Assembly: GCF_050320395.1 (NCBI RefSeq)
Contig: NZ_CP144459.1
Span: 1,178,001-1,242,000 of the forward strand
Source of the DNA: Treponema_C sp050320395
GTDB taxonomy: Bacteria > Spirochaetota > Spirochaetia > Treponematales > Treponemataceae
Reading direction: 5' to 3'
DNA: 64,000 nucleotides
Position numbers and translations under genes: made by a program
Part shown: positions 50,165-59,537 of the stretch, piece by piece
How the letters are laid out: each line of letters begins with the position of its first letter
Numbering within the stretch: the stretch's first letter is position 1
Notes under the pieces: model-generated
What the model was told of the DNA's origin: nothing
Database searches by the model: none
The model's input: the letters and a program-made list of their open reading frames with translations, nothing else

Positions 50165-51082
50165 ATGATTATGAAAAAAAACGCCCGATATTCCTGGCTG
50201 CCGTATATTATTCCCGCCTTAATCGTTTATACCGTGTTTATGGCCTTTCCCTTGGCCGATTCAATCCGTATGAGTTTTTTTACCTCAAACGCTTCCGGTA
50301 AAAACGTGTTTGCAGGCTTAAGCAATTACCGCTCCCTCTTTTCCGATGCGGAAAATGCGCGGCGTTATTGGGGCGCTTTCGGCAATACTTGGTACTTTTT
50401 TTTAATCCATATACTTGTACAAAACTTTTTAGGTTTGGTTTTTTCTTTGATGCTTACCTCCAAAGGAATGAAGGGGGTGCGTTTTTATCAAACGATTATT
50501 TTTATTCCGGTAACCCTCGCTATTTTGGTAACCGGTTATTTATGGAAACTGATTTTAAATCCGCAGTGGGGCGCTTTGCCGCTTTTGTTAAAAAATATCG
50601 GCCTTGAATCATTCGTAAAGCCTTGGCTCGGCGAGCAAAAGTATGCGCTTACCGCCATATCGCTGGTTTCTTCGTGGCAGTGGGTAGGAATTCCGGCAAT
50701 GATGATTTTGGCGGGCTTACAAACCATCTCCGACGATTTATTTGAAGCCGCCGATATTGCAGGATGCAGCGGCTGGCAAAAGATTTGGTATATAAAGCTT
50801 CCGCTTATTAAGCCGGTTATCGGTATGGTTGCCATCCTTACCTTTGTCAACAACTTTAATGCATTTGACGTCGTTTTTGCAATGGAAAACGTAAACGGAG
50901 CTCCCCAGTATGCAACCGACTTAATCGGAACCCTCTTTTACCGCGTCGGAATTGCGGGCCAGCATCCGGTGGGAATACCCAATCCGGGAATGGGCTCGGT
51001 TATTGCAACCGTTACCTTTATTATGCTTATGGCCGGAGTTGCCGTTATTTTACGTTTGACCCGCGGCGACAAAGACTTATAG
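50165..51082 (+). CDS. sugar ABC importer permease, MalF/UgpA type
   Basis: A 305-residue permease with about six helices. The EAA motif is DLFEAADIAGCSGWQKIWYIKLPLI. The start is ATG 50165 or ATG 50171; the former is given. It pairs with the next gene's product. Confidence 0.92.
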   Translation: MIMKKNARYSWLPYIIPALIVYTVFMAFPLADSIRMSFFTSNASGKNVFAGLSNYRSLFSDAENARRYWGAFGNTWYFFLIHILVQNFLGLVFSLMLTSKGMKGVRFYQTIIFIPVTLAILVTGYLWKLILNPQWGALPLLLKNIGLESFVKPWLGEQKYALTAISLVSSWQWVGIPAMMILAGLQTISDDLFEAADIAGCSGWQKIWYIKLPLIKPVIGMVAILTFVNNFNAFDVVFAMENVNGAPQYATDLIGTLFYRVGIAGQHPVGIPNPGMGSVIATVTFIMLMAGVAVILRLTRGDKDL

Positions 51083-51091
51083 GAGAACACC

Positions 51092-51934
51092 GTGAAAATA
51101 AAATCATCTTTGGCACGCGAAAGACTGCATCTCGGTTCCCACATAGTCCTTTTGTTTTGGACCTTTTTGGTTATTTTTCCTTTGTGGACGATGATTATAA
51201 ACTCGTTTAAATTTAAATTCGATATTTACACCGACCCGTTCGGACTGCCTAAAAAATGGAATTTCGGAAGCTATGTTTCGGTTATAAAAGAAGGCGACTT
51301 TTTTTTGTATTTTAGAAACAGCCTCTTTGTAACCCTCGGTTCCATTTTTCTGGTACTGCTGTTCGGCTCCCTTGCATCCTATGCGATTGTAAATTGGAAG
51401 CATAAACTTTCACATTTTTTGTACGTGTTTTTTATTGCGGGAATGATGCTTCCGATAAAAATCGGCAGTATCCGCCTTTTGCAGCTTGTAAAAAGCCTCG
51501 GCCTTTTAAATACCGTGTGGAGCCTTTTTCCCGTGTATACGGCGATGGGTTTACCGATAGCGGTCTTTGTTTTAACCGAATTTATACGGCAAATTCCCGC
51601 CGAATTGACGGAAGCCGCCGTAATCGACGGTGCGCGAAGAAGCCGGGTTTTTACGATTGTTATTTTGCCGCTTTTACGTCCCGCCCTTGCAACCGTTGCC
51701 ATTTACAACCTCATTCCTTTTTGGAACGATTTATGGTTCCCCTTGATTTTTATCAATAATGACGAACATAAAACTCTTTTGCTCGGCGTAACGCGCTTAT
51801 TCGGCCAATACATGACCGACTGGTCGCGCATTTTGGCGGTTCTTACTCTTTCGGCCGTTCCCGTTTTGCTTTTGTATCTTACCATGTCCAAAAACTTTAT
51901 CAAAGGTTTAACTGCGGGAGCCGTCAAGGGCTGA
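51092..51934 (+). CDS. sugar ABC importer permease, MalG/UgpE type
   Basis: A 280-residue permease starting at GTG 51092 behind AGGAGA. The EAA motif is ELTEAAVIDGARRSRVFTIVILPLL, and the C-terminal NFIKGLTAGAVKG is typical. No ATPase gene follows; a terminator does. The importer must use an ATPase encoded elsewhere. Confidence 0.92.
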   Translation: MKIKSSLARERLHLGSHIVLLFWTFLVIFPLWTMIINSFKFKFDIYTDPFGLPKKWNFGSYVSVIKEGDFFLYFRNSLFVTLGSIFLVLLFGSLASYAIVNWKHKLSHFLYVFFIAGMMLPIKIGSIRLLQLVKSLGLLNTVWSLFPVYTAMGLPIAVFVLTEFIRQIPAELTEAAVIDGARRSRVFTIVILPLLRPALATVAIYNLIPFWNDLWFPLIFINNDEHKTLLLGVTRLFGQYMTDWSRILAVLTLSAVPVLLLYLTMSKNFIKGLTAGAVKG

Positions 51935-51982
51935 TTTACAAGCTGACGGATTATGTACCTGTATAAGGGGATGTAAAACTCG

Positions 51983-52016
51983 GGCTGTCTTAAACGAAAT
52001 TAAGACAGCCTTTTTT
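51983..52016 (+). terminator. terminator of the second sugar importer operon
   Basis: Perfect stem GGCTGTCTTAA / TTAAGACAGCC with a short loop and six T. It is the clearest member of the recurrent terminator type. Confidence 0.92.
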
Positions 52017-52027
52017 ATGTAAAAGTT

Positions 52028-53047
52028 TTATATAAAAGCCCTCATGTACTGCGTGGGCACCTCTATATCCGCTTTAAGCTCTTTGGCCGCATTCAATGCA
52101 AAGTAGGGATTTCTTAAAAGTTCTCTTCCTACATACACTTGTTCGATGCCGTCGGCTGCAATCACATCGTTTGCCTCTTTTGCACTCACGATGAGACCGC
52201 CCGCCGCGACGGGAAGTCCCGTCCGTTCCTTAATTATCTTTGCGCAGGGTATTTGATAACCGGGAAAGGCCTTAGGTATTACATTTACCGTGCCGCCGGT
52301 ACTGACGTTCACCGAGTCTATTCCCTTATGTTTTACGATATTGAGCATAAGCGCAATATCCTCGGCCGTATTGCCGCCTTTTGCATAGTCATCGGCGGAT
52401 ACCCGTACTTCAATCGGTTTATCCTTCCACACGGATTTTACCGCGTCGAGTACGTCGCCTAAAATTCGTACCCGGTTTTCGGGATTTCCGCCGTACTCGT
52501 CGCTTCTTTTATTCGTAAGCGGCGATAAAAACTCGCTTAAAAGATAGCCGTGGGCGGCGTGAAGTTGAATCATATCAAAACCCGCTTTGCCGGCTCTTGC
52601 GGCAGCCTCCTTAAACTCTTCCACCGTATCTTGTATATCCTCGTTTGTCATCTCTTTGGGAACCGCCGATTTTTCATCAAAGGCTATCGCCGAAGGCGCT
52701 TCAAGTTCTATTCCTTTGACACGGCTTTTTCTTCCTGCATGACCGAGCTGTACGGCGGCTTTACTTCCGTAATCGTGAATTGCATCCGCTATTTTTTGTA
52801 ATCCCGGAATAAAATCGTCGCTCCAAATCCCCAAATCGTTTTCCGAGATTCTTCCTTCGGGACTGACCGCCGTCGCTTCCACGGTAATAAGAGCCGTTCC
52901 TCCGAGGGCCCTTGCTGCATAGTGCATAATGTGAAAATCGGTAACCTTCCCCGTTTCCGGTGCGCAAAACATACACATCGGCGCCATCACAAGCCGGTTT
53001 TTAAGTTCCAGATTTTTAATCGCGTATTTACTGAATAAATGGGCCAT
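52028..53047 (-). CDS. NADH:flavin oxidoreductase/ene-reductase (NamA/YqjM-like)
   Basis: A 339-residue FMN enzyme of the Old Yellow Enzyme family. N-terminal LKNRLVMAPMCMFCA, the HAGRKS stretch, the active-site FDMIQLHAAHGYLLSEFLSPLTNKRSDEYGG and the closing VYVGRELLRNPYF are all present. It reduces activated C=C bonds using NAD(P)H; the physiological substrate is unknown. GGAG precedes the ATG. It stands alone, convergent with the sugar importer. Confidence 0.93.
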   Translation of the reverse strand: MAHLFSKYAIKNLELKNRLVMAPMCMFCAPETGKVTDFHIMHYAARALGGTALITVEATAVSPEGRISENDLGIWSDDFIPGLQKIADAIHDYGSKAAVQLGHAGRKSRVKGIELEAPSAIAFDEKSAVPKEMTNEDIQDTVEEFKEAAARAGKAGFDMIQLHAAHGYLLSEFLSPLTNKRSDEYGGNPENRVRILGDVLDAVKSVWKDKPIEVRVSADDYAKGGNTAEDIALMLNIVKHKGIDSVNVSTGGTVNVIPKAFPGYQIPCAKIIKERTGLPVAAGGLIVSAKEANDVIAADGIEQVYVGRELLRNPYFALNAAKELKADIEVPTQYMRAFI

Positions 53048-53102
53048 TTTGTTCTCCTTGCTTTCGGATAGTATAAACAGTATATCCGTTTTCGTAGTAA
53101 AA

Positions 53103-53111
53103 TGCTATAAT
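53103..53111 (+). promoter_or_regulatory. extended -10 promoter of the 53153 gene
   Basis: TGC-TATAAT, without a good -35 box, followed by AAAGGA before the ATG at 53153. Confidence 0.45.
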
Positions 53112-53152
53112 AAATACATAACACAAAATTTATAATTTATAAAGGAACAGCT

Positions 53153-54100
53153 ATGAGAGATATTGCATTTCGGGGAAGTAAAAATCATAACAACTATTTT
53201 GAAGGCTGGTATTTTAAATGTGTCGATGAACAAAACGATTTGATTGTGATACTTATTCCCGGAATCTCTATTTTTAAGGAAAAAACGGCATTTTTACAGT
53301 ACATTATTTACTACAAAACACATACGGCAAGCGGATTTTTAAAATATGATATAGACGATTTTAAAATCACCGAACCTTTTGGTATCAAACTTCCTCACGG
53401 GTTTATTTCAAAAGAACATATACAGCTTGCATTTGAAGATATGGAATGTAATCTGAAGCTTACCGATTTTACGCCGTTAAAAAATACGGTTTTAGCCCCT
53501 TCCATCATGGGATTTTTTGAATATTTGAAAATGCCCTGCTATCATGATATTGTGAGCCTAAATCATTCCGTAACCGGTACCGTTCTTTTAAAAAATGAGC
53601 GCATTGAATTTAACGGAAAAGGTTATATTGAAGGCGACAGGGGAAGCAGCTTTCCGCAATTTTATATTTGGGCTCAGTGCAATAACTTCACATCGCAAAA
53701 CTCGTCTCTTTTTATGTCCGTTGCGGATATTTCAACTCCGTTTTTTAAATTTCTCGGTCATATTGCCGTCTATTACCGTGACGGTAAAGAATACCGTTTT
53801 GCTTCTTATGCCGGAAGCAGGGCGAAAGTCGATGTATCCGCCGATAAAACCTCTGCGCGTATTGAATTTACAAACGGCAGTTATTGTTTAAAAATTGCTC
53901 TTGAAGCGGATAAGGGCAATCCCCTTATTGCGCCGATGAACCGCGCTATGGATTTTAAAATAAAAGAGCAGGTAAAGGCGAAGGTAAAAATCGATTTTGA
54001 AAAAACAGGTGTCGAAAAAGCCGATGCGGTTTTACACACCGACAGAAGCGAATTTTGTGCCTGCGAGATTGTCAACTGGAATACGGGGTGCAATACTTAG
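53153..54100 (+). CDS. tocopherol cyclase-like protein
   Basis: A 315-residue protein. NHNNYFEGWYFKCVD at the N-terminus and KGYIEGDRGSSFPQFYIWAQCNNF in the middle match the tocopherol cyclase-like family (PF14249), found in many bacteria that make no tocopherol. No signal peptide. Function in this organism is unknown. AAAGGA precedes the ATG. Confidence 0.85.
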   Translation: MRDIAFRGSKNHNNYFEGWYFKCVDEQNDLIVILIPGISIFKEKTAFLQYIIYYKTHTASGFLKYDIDDFKITEPFGIKLPHGFISKEHIQLAFEDMECNLKLTDFTPLKNTVLAPSIMGFFEYLKMPCYHDIVSLNHSVTGTVLLKNERIEFNGKGYIEGDRGSSFPQFYIWAQCNNFTSQNSSLFMSVADISTPFFKFLGHIAVYYRDGKEYRFASYAGSRAKVDVSADKTSARIEFTNGSYCLKIALEADKGNPLIAPMNRAMDFKIKEQVKAKVKIDFEKTGVEKADAVLHTDRSEFCACEIVNWNTGCNT

Positions 54101-54112
54101 GGCTTGTATGTG

Positions 54113-55936
54113 CTAATGTTCAAGCTCTATAAAACGAAGCATAATTTCGCGTACCCGTACTTGCAGCATACCGTCCCGTGTGCGAAGCGAAAGCATATCC
54201 GATAATATCGCTTTACCGCGTTTTATAAAGGCGGGGCGCCCCATGTAGCGGCATAATGAGTAGACTGCTTCTGCAAGCTCGATAAGAACGCTATCACTGA
54301 GCGATGTCTTTTTTACGTTGTATACCTGTTCAATCGCTTCAAGCATGCTTCCGTCCGGGTCATAGCCGAGTTTTCCCGCACAGTGTAAAGCTGCCGCCAG
54401 TAATACCGGTTCGTCTTCATTTTTTAAAAAGAGGGAAACGGCATAATTAAAGTCGGCGGTTTCAAAGCGTTCTATAAGGTAAAGGGTATTGATTTTTTCG
54501 GCCGCGTTTACGGAAAGGCGTTTTTGTAAAACCGCGTATTCGTCCTGATAGGCGTTTAAATCGCTTTTTATGCGTTTTTTATAGCCGTATTCTTTCGCAC
54601 CGAAATCACCCTGTTTTAAATGTGACGCAATGTCCGCCGTTCTTTCATAGCGGCCGGATGCACCGGATGGAGGAGGCAAGGATAAGTCGGTCTTATGTGC
54701 GGTAAAAGCTTTATATCCGTATAGCTTTATTTTTTCAGGTTTAAAATCGTAGTTTCCGCCCCTTCGTTCTTCCGCAGACTCCTGCAGTTTTGCAGGCTCT
54801 TGCAGTTTTGCCTCCGTTTGTTTTGCTTTTAAATCGTATCCGGATACAATCCACTTATCGCCGCAGAGAATGAGGTGTAAAGAAGGGGTAATCAGAGGAA
54901 AATGCGCATTCGCTGCCGTTTTAATTTTCGTTTCACGGATAATATCTCCGTTTGCTGCCGCATAAGAAACCGCATATGTGTATTCGGCCTTTGTGCGGAC
55001 AAAGTGATAGGCGTGCCCGTCAAAAAAAGCATCGAATTCTTCTCCCGCCTTTAATTCCGGATTCCGCGTTTTCCATAAAAGCCGCCCGCTTTGTGTTTGA
55101 TAGGCACAGAGTACGGAATCGGCATAGAGAATGCAAAAGTTTTCGGTTCCGTTAATAATCAATTCACCGGCCCTGTTGCTTGAAACGGGGGGAATTGAAT
55201 AGAGGGTGGAGGTCCGCGATTTAACAACGGCAACGCAGCCCGCCGTTCCCGTTTTAAAGCCTGTAAGAACGCCGTTTTCGCAGGAAAAAAGGGCCGAAAG
55301 TTCTGCGGTAAAGACAATGTCTTCCAATAGTTCTCCGTAGGGCGATATGCGTTTTCCCGTACTTGCACTTCCTTTTTTTTCACGCGGAATATATAGGAGA
55401 CTTCCGTCATTCATCTCGGTTAAAGGAAAATCGCTTTTTTCCGGTAAAAGGAGCGTCCAGCGCTTTGTTCCGCCGCTTCCGTAACAGCTGACCGAACCGC
55501 TTCCGGCGGTAAATACGCGTCCGTCACGGCCGCAAAGGGGAGGGCTTACCGCCTTTTCGGGCAGGATGCGGCTCCATAATAAGGTTCCGTCGGGATTATA
55601 CAAAGACAGCCTTGTACCGTCGGAAGAAACAAGGTAGATAAAGTTTTTTCGGCTCACCGTATAGAGGGCGGAAGCTTCTTCCGCCAAACGCCGCCGCCAA
55701 ATAACCGTACCGTTTCCCGTACATGCGCTTAGGATTTTTCCTTCGTTGATTGCCGCAAAACCGTAACTTGTCCGCTTCGGAGCGGCCAGGGCATTGCCTC
55801 CCAGCACCGACTGCCATAGGGGTTCGGTAATCGTATTTTGTGCAAAGTTGCCGGAAGGGGGTGCTTCATTTTTTTCGGCGGCGCCCAAAGGGATAAGCGG
55901 TAAAAGCAGCAAAAAAAGAATACGGCTTTTTTTCAT
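54113..55936 (-). CDS. exported PQQ-like beta-propeller protein
   Basis: A 607-residue protein with a signal peptide (MKKSRILFLLLLPLIPLGAA). It has repeated PQQ/WD-like blades: GNGTVIWRRRL, PDGTLLWSRIL, GSGSVSCYGSGGTKRWTLLL and QTQSGRLLWKTRN. The C-terminal 150 residues are helical with a HEAT-like look (FLKNEDEPVLLAAALHCAGKLGYDPD). Perhaps a periplasmic scaffold or assembly factor; this is inference. It follows the rRNA methyltransferase gene with an 11-base gap. Confidence 0.8.
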   Translation of the reverse strand: MKKSRILFLLLLPLIPLGAAEKNEAPPSGNFAQNTITEPLWQSVLGGNALAAPKRTSYGFAAINEGKILSACTGNGTVIWRRRLAEEASALYTVSRKNFIYLVSSDGTRLSLYNPDGTLLWSRILPEKAVSPPLCGRDGRVFTAGSGSVSCYGSGGTKRWTLLLPEKSDFPLTEMNDGSLLYIPREKKGSASTGKRISPYGELLEDIVFTAELSALFSCENGVLTGFKTGTAGCVAVVKSRTSTLYSIPPVSSNRAGELIINGTENFCILYADSVLCAYQTQSGRLLWKTRNPELKAGEEFDAFFDGHAYHFVRTKAEYTYAVSYAAANGDIIRETKIKTAANAHFPLITPSLHLILCGDKWIVSGYDLKAKQTEAKLQEPAKLQESAEERRGGNYDFKPEKIKLYGYKAFTAHKTDLSLPPPSGASGRYERTADIASHLKQGDFGAKEYGYKKRIKSDLNAYQDEYAVLQKRLSVNAAEKINTLYLIERFETADFNYAVSLFLKNEDEPVLLAAALHCAGKLGYDPDGSMLEAIEQVYNVKKTSLSDSVLIELAEAVYSLCRYMGRPAFIKRGKAILSDMLSLRTRDGMLQVRVREIMLRFIELEH

Positions 55937-55947
55937 TTCCGATACCT

Positions 55948-57165
55948 TCACCGGTTTCCGCTGTATATAAGACAGGCGAGGCTTTCCATATGAGATGTAT
56001 GCGGATAAAAATCGAGCATACGGAAGTCCGTTATTGTATAACCGGCTTGAACAAGGCGCTTTAAATCGCGCGCATGGGTTGCAGGGTCGCATGAAAGAGA
56101 GCGGATAATCGGAGGTTTTGAAGCGGCTATATAATCGATAACCTCTTTTTCGATTCCCGTCCGCGGAGGATCGATAATCAGGGCATCGAAGTGTTCGGTT
56201 TCAAGCCTGTTTTCAAAAGACGCTGATTTTTGCCGCCCCTGTTTTAAATGTTTTTGCGCCCATTCGCTTCCCCTCATCGTATAGGTATTGAGCTTGCAGT
56301 GAATGCCGTTATTCCGATAATTCGTTTCGGCAAAGGAAAGCGAGCGTTTATCCGATTCTACAATAGTTACCGATTCAAAGTTTTCGGCGGCAAAAAGAGA
56401 TAAAACCCCCGTTCCCCCGTACATATCGAGCAGGCGTTTTCCGCGTAAATCCTTTGTAATAAGGGGAAGCGTTTTTTCAAGCATGTGCATATTTGACTGA
56501 AAAAAGCCGCGTACATCGAAACTGAGGCATTTTCCGTTTAATGAGATTGTGCATACGGGAGAAGCATCCGATGCGCATACGATTTTGGAAGAGGCTGCTT
56601 CCTTTGTACCGCCTATAAGGCGCTCATCGGCGAAGACCGTCATCCGTTCTGTGTTGAGGACTTTTTTTGCCGCAAGCGCTCCGCTTTGTAAAAGGGTGCG
56701 CAGGGGCTTTACCGCACAGGGGCAGTCTTTCAAACGCACTATATCGTCGGATTTTCGCTGTTTTAGTCCGCCTGAGTGAAACTGAAAACGGCTTCGGTAT
56801 TCCGTATCGGGGCCGCTTACGATTTGTATCTGCGGCATTGCACCCTCATTTCCTAAGGAGCGCACAAGCAAGTCTTGAGCTATATTTTTTTTCAATTCAA
56901 GCTGATAAGCATATGATGCATATTGAAAATTGCAGCCTCCGCAAAGGCCGTAGTGGGGACAAAAGGGTTGTGTGCGGTGGGGAGATGTTTTGACGATTTT
57001 TTTTACCGCAGCCTTATCGTAATCTTTTTTCGATAAAACGATTTCGACTTCAAGCTCTTCTCCCGGCAGGACTCCCGCTGCAGAGCCTATAAAAACGGTT
57101 TTTCCGTTTATTTTCCCGATGCAGTCTCCCCCAAAAACCGCCTTTTGTGCTATAATATGAATCAC
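55948..57165 (-). CDS. 23S rRNA (uracil-C5)-methyltransferase, RlmD/RumA family
   Basis: A 405-residue enzyme. An N-terminal TRAM-like domain (GGDCIGKINGKTVFIGSAAGVLPGEELEV) is followed by the iron-sulfur motif CPHYGLCGGC, the SAM motif LLDMYGGTGVLSLFAA, IIDPPRTGIEKEV and the catalytic-Cys motif SCDPATHARDL. It methylates a uracil in 23S rRNA; the exact site is not certain. The start is taken as GTG 57165 because TRAM begins there and a strong promoter ends six bases upstream; upstream in-frame sequence is promoter DNA. Confidence 0.9.
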   Translation of the reverse strand: MIHIIAQKAVFGGDCIGKINGKTVFIGSAAGVLPGEELEVEIVLSKKDYDKAAVKKIVKTSPHRTQPFCPHYGLCGGCNFQYASYAYQLELKKNIAQDLLVRSLGNEGAMPQIQIVSGPDTEYRSRFQFHSGGLKQRKSDDIVRLKDCPCAVKPLRTLLQSGALAAKKVLNTERMTVFADERLIGGTKEAASSKIVCASDASPVCTISLNGKCLSFDVRGFFQSNMHMLEKTLPLITKDLRGKRLLDMYGGTGVLSLFAAENFESVTIVESDKRSLSFAETNYRNNGIHCKLNTYTMRGSEWAQKHLKQGRQKSASFENRLETEHFDALIIDPPRTGIEKEVIDYIAASKPPIIRSLSCDPATHARDLKRLVQAGYTITDFRMLDFYPHTSHMESLACLIYSGNR

Positions 57166-57171
57166 GGATAC

Positions 57172-57200
57172 AGTATACCGAAATATTGCCGATAAGTCAA
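57172..57200 (-). promoter_or_regulatory. promoter of the rRNA methyltransferase gene
   Basis: On the minus strand TTGACT, 17 bases, TATACT, then six bases to GTG 57165. Leaderless with a GTG start. Confidence 0.7.
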
Positions 57201-57222
57201 AAGATATGAGGCGGAGGCTCAA

Positions 57223-58152
57223 ATGAAAATCGATACAAAAAGCGATTATATCGTTATGGAAGACGGGGCACGGATTGCTCTGCATACCTGGATACCCGAA
57301 GAAAAAAAGATTCAATATGTACTTGCCGTAAGCCACGGTATGGCCGAGTATGCCCTGCGTTATGAGCGTTTTGCCCGCTTTTTATGCGCACACGGTATAG
57401 CCGTATATGCCCACGATCACCGCGGACACGGACAAAGCGCCGCTTCTAAAGAAGAGCTGGGTTTTTTAGCTGAAAAAGACGGTTTTCAAAGGGTTGTCCT
57501 TGATTTACGGCGCATCATCCAAAAATGCCGCGGCGATTTTTCCGGAGCAAAAATAATCCTCTTCGGTCATTCGTTCGGTTCCTTTGTCGCACAATCCTAT
57601 ATGGAACAATTTTCCGCGGAAATTGCGGGCTGTATTTTATCGGGAACCGCAGGTCCGCGTTTGCCGCTTACTGTAATCGGAAATCGGCTTGCCTTTCTTG
57701 TCAAAGCCTTTAAAGGCGGAAGATACCGCTCGAAATTTTTGGACAAGCTGAGCTTTTCTTCCTATTTGGACAGAATTCCCGAAAAGAATAGCCCCTTTGC
57801 CTGGCTTTCCCGCGATAAAGACGAGGTAAAAAAATACGAGGCCGACCCCCTTTGCGGCTTTTTATGTACCGCGGGCTTTTTTTACGATTTAACGGACGGT
57901 TTAAGCCGTACTCACCGGGCAAAAAATATAAGGAAGATCAGGAGAGATTTACCCGTACTCTTATTCGCCGGAACCGCCGACCCGGTAGGCTCTTATACCG
58001 GAACAATCCGCTCCTTGGCGAACGCATACCGCAAAAACGGCATGAGCGATGTAACCGAAACCTATTACGAGGAAGGCAGGCACGAAATGCTGAATGAATT
58101 GAACTATGCCGATGTGTATGCCGATGTACTCGCATGGATTTCGGCGCGGTAG
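57223..58152 (+). CDS. alpha/beta hydrolase, monoacylglycerol lipase type
   Basis: A 309-residue hydrolase. VSHGMAEYALRYERFARFLCAHGIAVYAHDHRGHGQSA and the nucleophile elbow FGHSFGSFVAQ (GxSxG) are typical of Hydrolase_4 (monoacylglycerol lipase/lysophospholipase); the Asp in FAGTADPVG and the His in EEGRHEMLNE complete the triad. Likely a cytoplasmic lipase or lysophospholipase. GGCGGAGG precedes the ATG. It is divergent from the rRNA methyltransferase gene. Confidence 0.9.
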   Translation: MKIDTKSDYIVMEDGARIALHTWIPEEKKIQYVLAVSHGMAEYALRYERFARFLCAHGIAVYAHDHRGHGQSAASKEELGFLAEKDGFQRVVLDLRRIIQKCRGDFSGAKIILFGHSFGSFVAQSYMEQFSAEIAGCILSGTAGPRLPLTVIGNRLAFLVKAFKGGRYRSKFLDKLSFSSYLDRIPEKNSPFAWLSRDKDEVKKYEADPLCGFLCTAGFFYDLTDGLSRTHRAKNIRKIRRDLPVLLFAGTADPVGSYTGTIRSLANAYRKNGMSDVTETYYEEGRHEMLNELNYADVYADVLAWISAR

Positions 58153-58176
58153 GCGTTCTTGCCGCTTAAAATGTAC

Positions 58177-58206
58177 TTGACCTCGAATGCGTATTTGTTC
58201 TATTAT
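58177..58206 (+). promoter_or_regulatory. promoter of the poly(A) polymerase/CCA gene
   Basis: TTGACC, 18 bases, TATTAT, then six bases to GTG 58213. Leaderless with a GTG start. Confidence 0.65.
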
Positions 58207-58212
58207 TGAACG

Positions 58213-59364
58213 GTGTTATTTCGCTATACGTCCAATAAAAACGGGCATCCGGTAAAAACCGCCCTGATTTACACCGAAACGGAACATTGTATAAACAAAG
58301 CCGATATAGACCCCGATGCGCTGTGGGTACTGCGCCGGCTTAAATCGTACGGATTTGAAGCCTATATTGTAGGCGGTGCCGTGCGCGACCTGCTTTTAAA
58401 AAAAGAGCCGAAAGATTTCGATTTGGTTACAAATGCGACTCCCGCACGAATAAAAAAAATGTTCCGTAATTCCTGTATTATCGGAAAACGCTTTCGTATT
58501 GTGCACATTTTTTTCGGCCGTAAAATATTCGAAGTAACCACCTTCCGCTCCTTTACCGACGGTATTACAATCGGTAACAGCTTCGGGACGATGGAAGAAG
58601 ACGTACACCGCCGCGATTTTACCTTAAACGCCCTGTATTACGATCCTGCAAAAAATCATATCATCGACTATGTAGGCGGGGTAAAAGACATACGCGCGCA
58701 CAAAATCGTACCGGTTATTCCGCTTAAAAGGATTTTTACCGACGACCCCGTGCGCATGCTCAGGGCCGTAAAGTACGCCGCATGCACGGGCTTTAAAATG
58801 TCGTTTTTTTTAAAGCGTAAAATCGCTTCATCGGCCCGTCTTTTAACTTCCGTATCTCCTTCACGGCTTACCGAAGAACTCGTTAAAATTCTCAATTCGG
58901 ATCATGCCTGTGAAATAGCATCTCTTGCATCGCAAAGCGGTGTATATATGTATTTACAGCCTGCCGCTTCGGTACTCATAGCCGAAAAAAAGGATTTTGC
59001 GGAATCTTACTTTAGAAGCCTCAAAGAACTCGGCGAATTTAATAAGCACAGCCATGACGAGCGCTTGGGGGCTAAAATAGTATACATCATACGGGATTTT
59101 ATCGATAATTTAACCGATTGGGATGCCGAAATAAGGGCTTTGAACGCTCCCAAAGGCGCTCACGAGGGAATAAGCGCCGTCGAATTGTATAAGTTCACCT
59201 GGCGCGAATGCCGAAGCTTTGTGCTTCCGATGAATCCTCAGCGCACCGAATTGGAATATGCCGTCCGCTTTTGTCTTAAAAAACTCGGCGTTCCGGTTCG
59301 CAGTCAAAAAAAGGTTAATAAGCCGAAGGCCGCAAAAGAAAAACAGAAAATCGGAGTTATCTAA
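58213..59364 (+). CDS. poly(A) polymerase / tRNA nucleotidyltransferase (PcnB-like)
   Basis: A 383-residue nucleotidyltransferase. The pol-beta superfamily motif is VGGAVRDLLLKKEPKDFDLVTNATP, with HRRDFTLNALYYDP and FTDDPVRMLRAVKYA following. It adds A (PcnB) or CCA to RNA 3' ends; the two activities cannot be told apart here, though the N-terminal extension suggests PcnB. The C-terminal tail is basic (RSQKKVNKPKAAKEK). The GTG start follows a -10 box by six bases and there is no Shine-Dalgarno sequence. Confidence 0.88.
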   Translation: MLFRYTSNKNGHPVKTALIYTETEHCINKADIDPDALWVLRRLKSYGFEAYIVGGAVRDLLLKKEPKDFDLVTNATPARIKKMFRNSCIIGKRFRIVHIFFGRKIFEVTTFRSFTDGITIGNSFGTMEEDVHRRDFTLNALYYDPAKNHIIDYVGGVKDIRAHKIVPVIPLKRIFTDDPVRMLRAVKYAACTGFKMSFFLKRKIASSARLLTSVSPSRLTEELVKILNSDHACEIASLASQSGVYMYLQPAASVLIAEKKDFAESYFRSLKELGEFNKHSHDERLGAKIVYIIRDFIDNLTDWDAEIRALNAPKGAHEGISAVELYKFTWRECRSFVLPMNPQRTELEYAVRFCLKKLGVPVRSQKKVNKPKAAKEKQKIGVI

Positions 59365-59374
59365 AAACCGCTTT

Positions 59375-59515
59375 TCTTCCCTTTGCGTACTCTGCGCCCC
59401 CTTGCGGTTACATCGGTCAGGCAGGGCACGCTAAGAGCGCAAGATTTTAGGGGCTCGAATTTTATTCTTTATAAATTTCTTTGCATTCCTTGCGGTTAAA
59501 ATCTCTCACTGCAGA
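59375..59515. repeat. CGCAAGG/CGCAGAG-type intergenic repeat, degenerate
   Basis: On the minus strand TAACCGCAAGG occurs twice, about 90 bases apart, each followed by GCA-AAG or GCGCAGAG-type tracts (GGGGGCGCAGAGTACGCAAAG in the second). This resembles dispersed intergenic repeats in several bacteria. It fills the gap between the PcnB-like gene and the next minus-strand gene. Confidence 0.45.
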
Positions 59516-59537
59516 GGTTTTCGGGACTATCCTGCTT

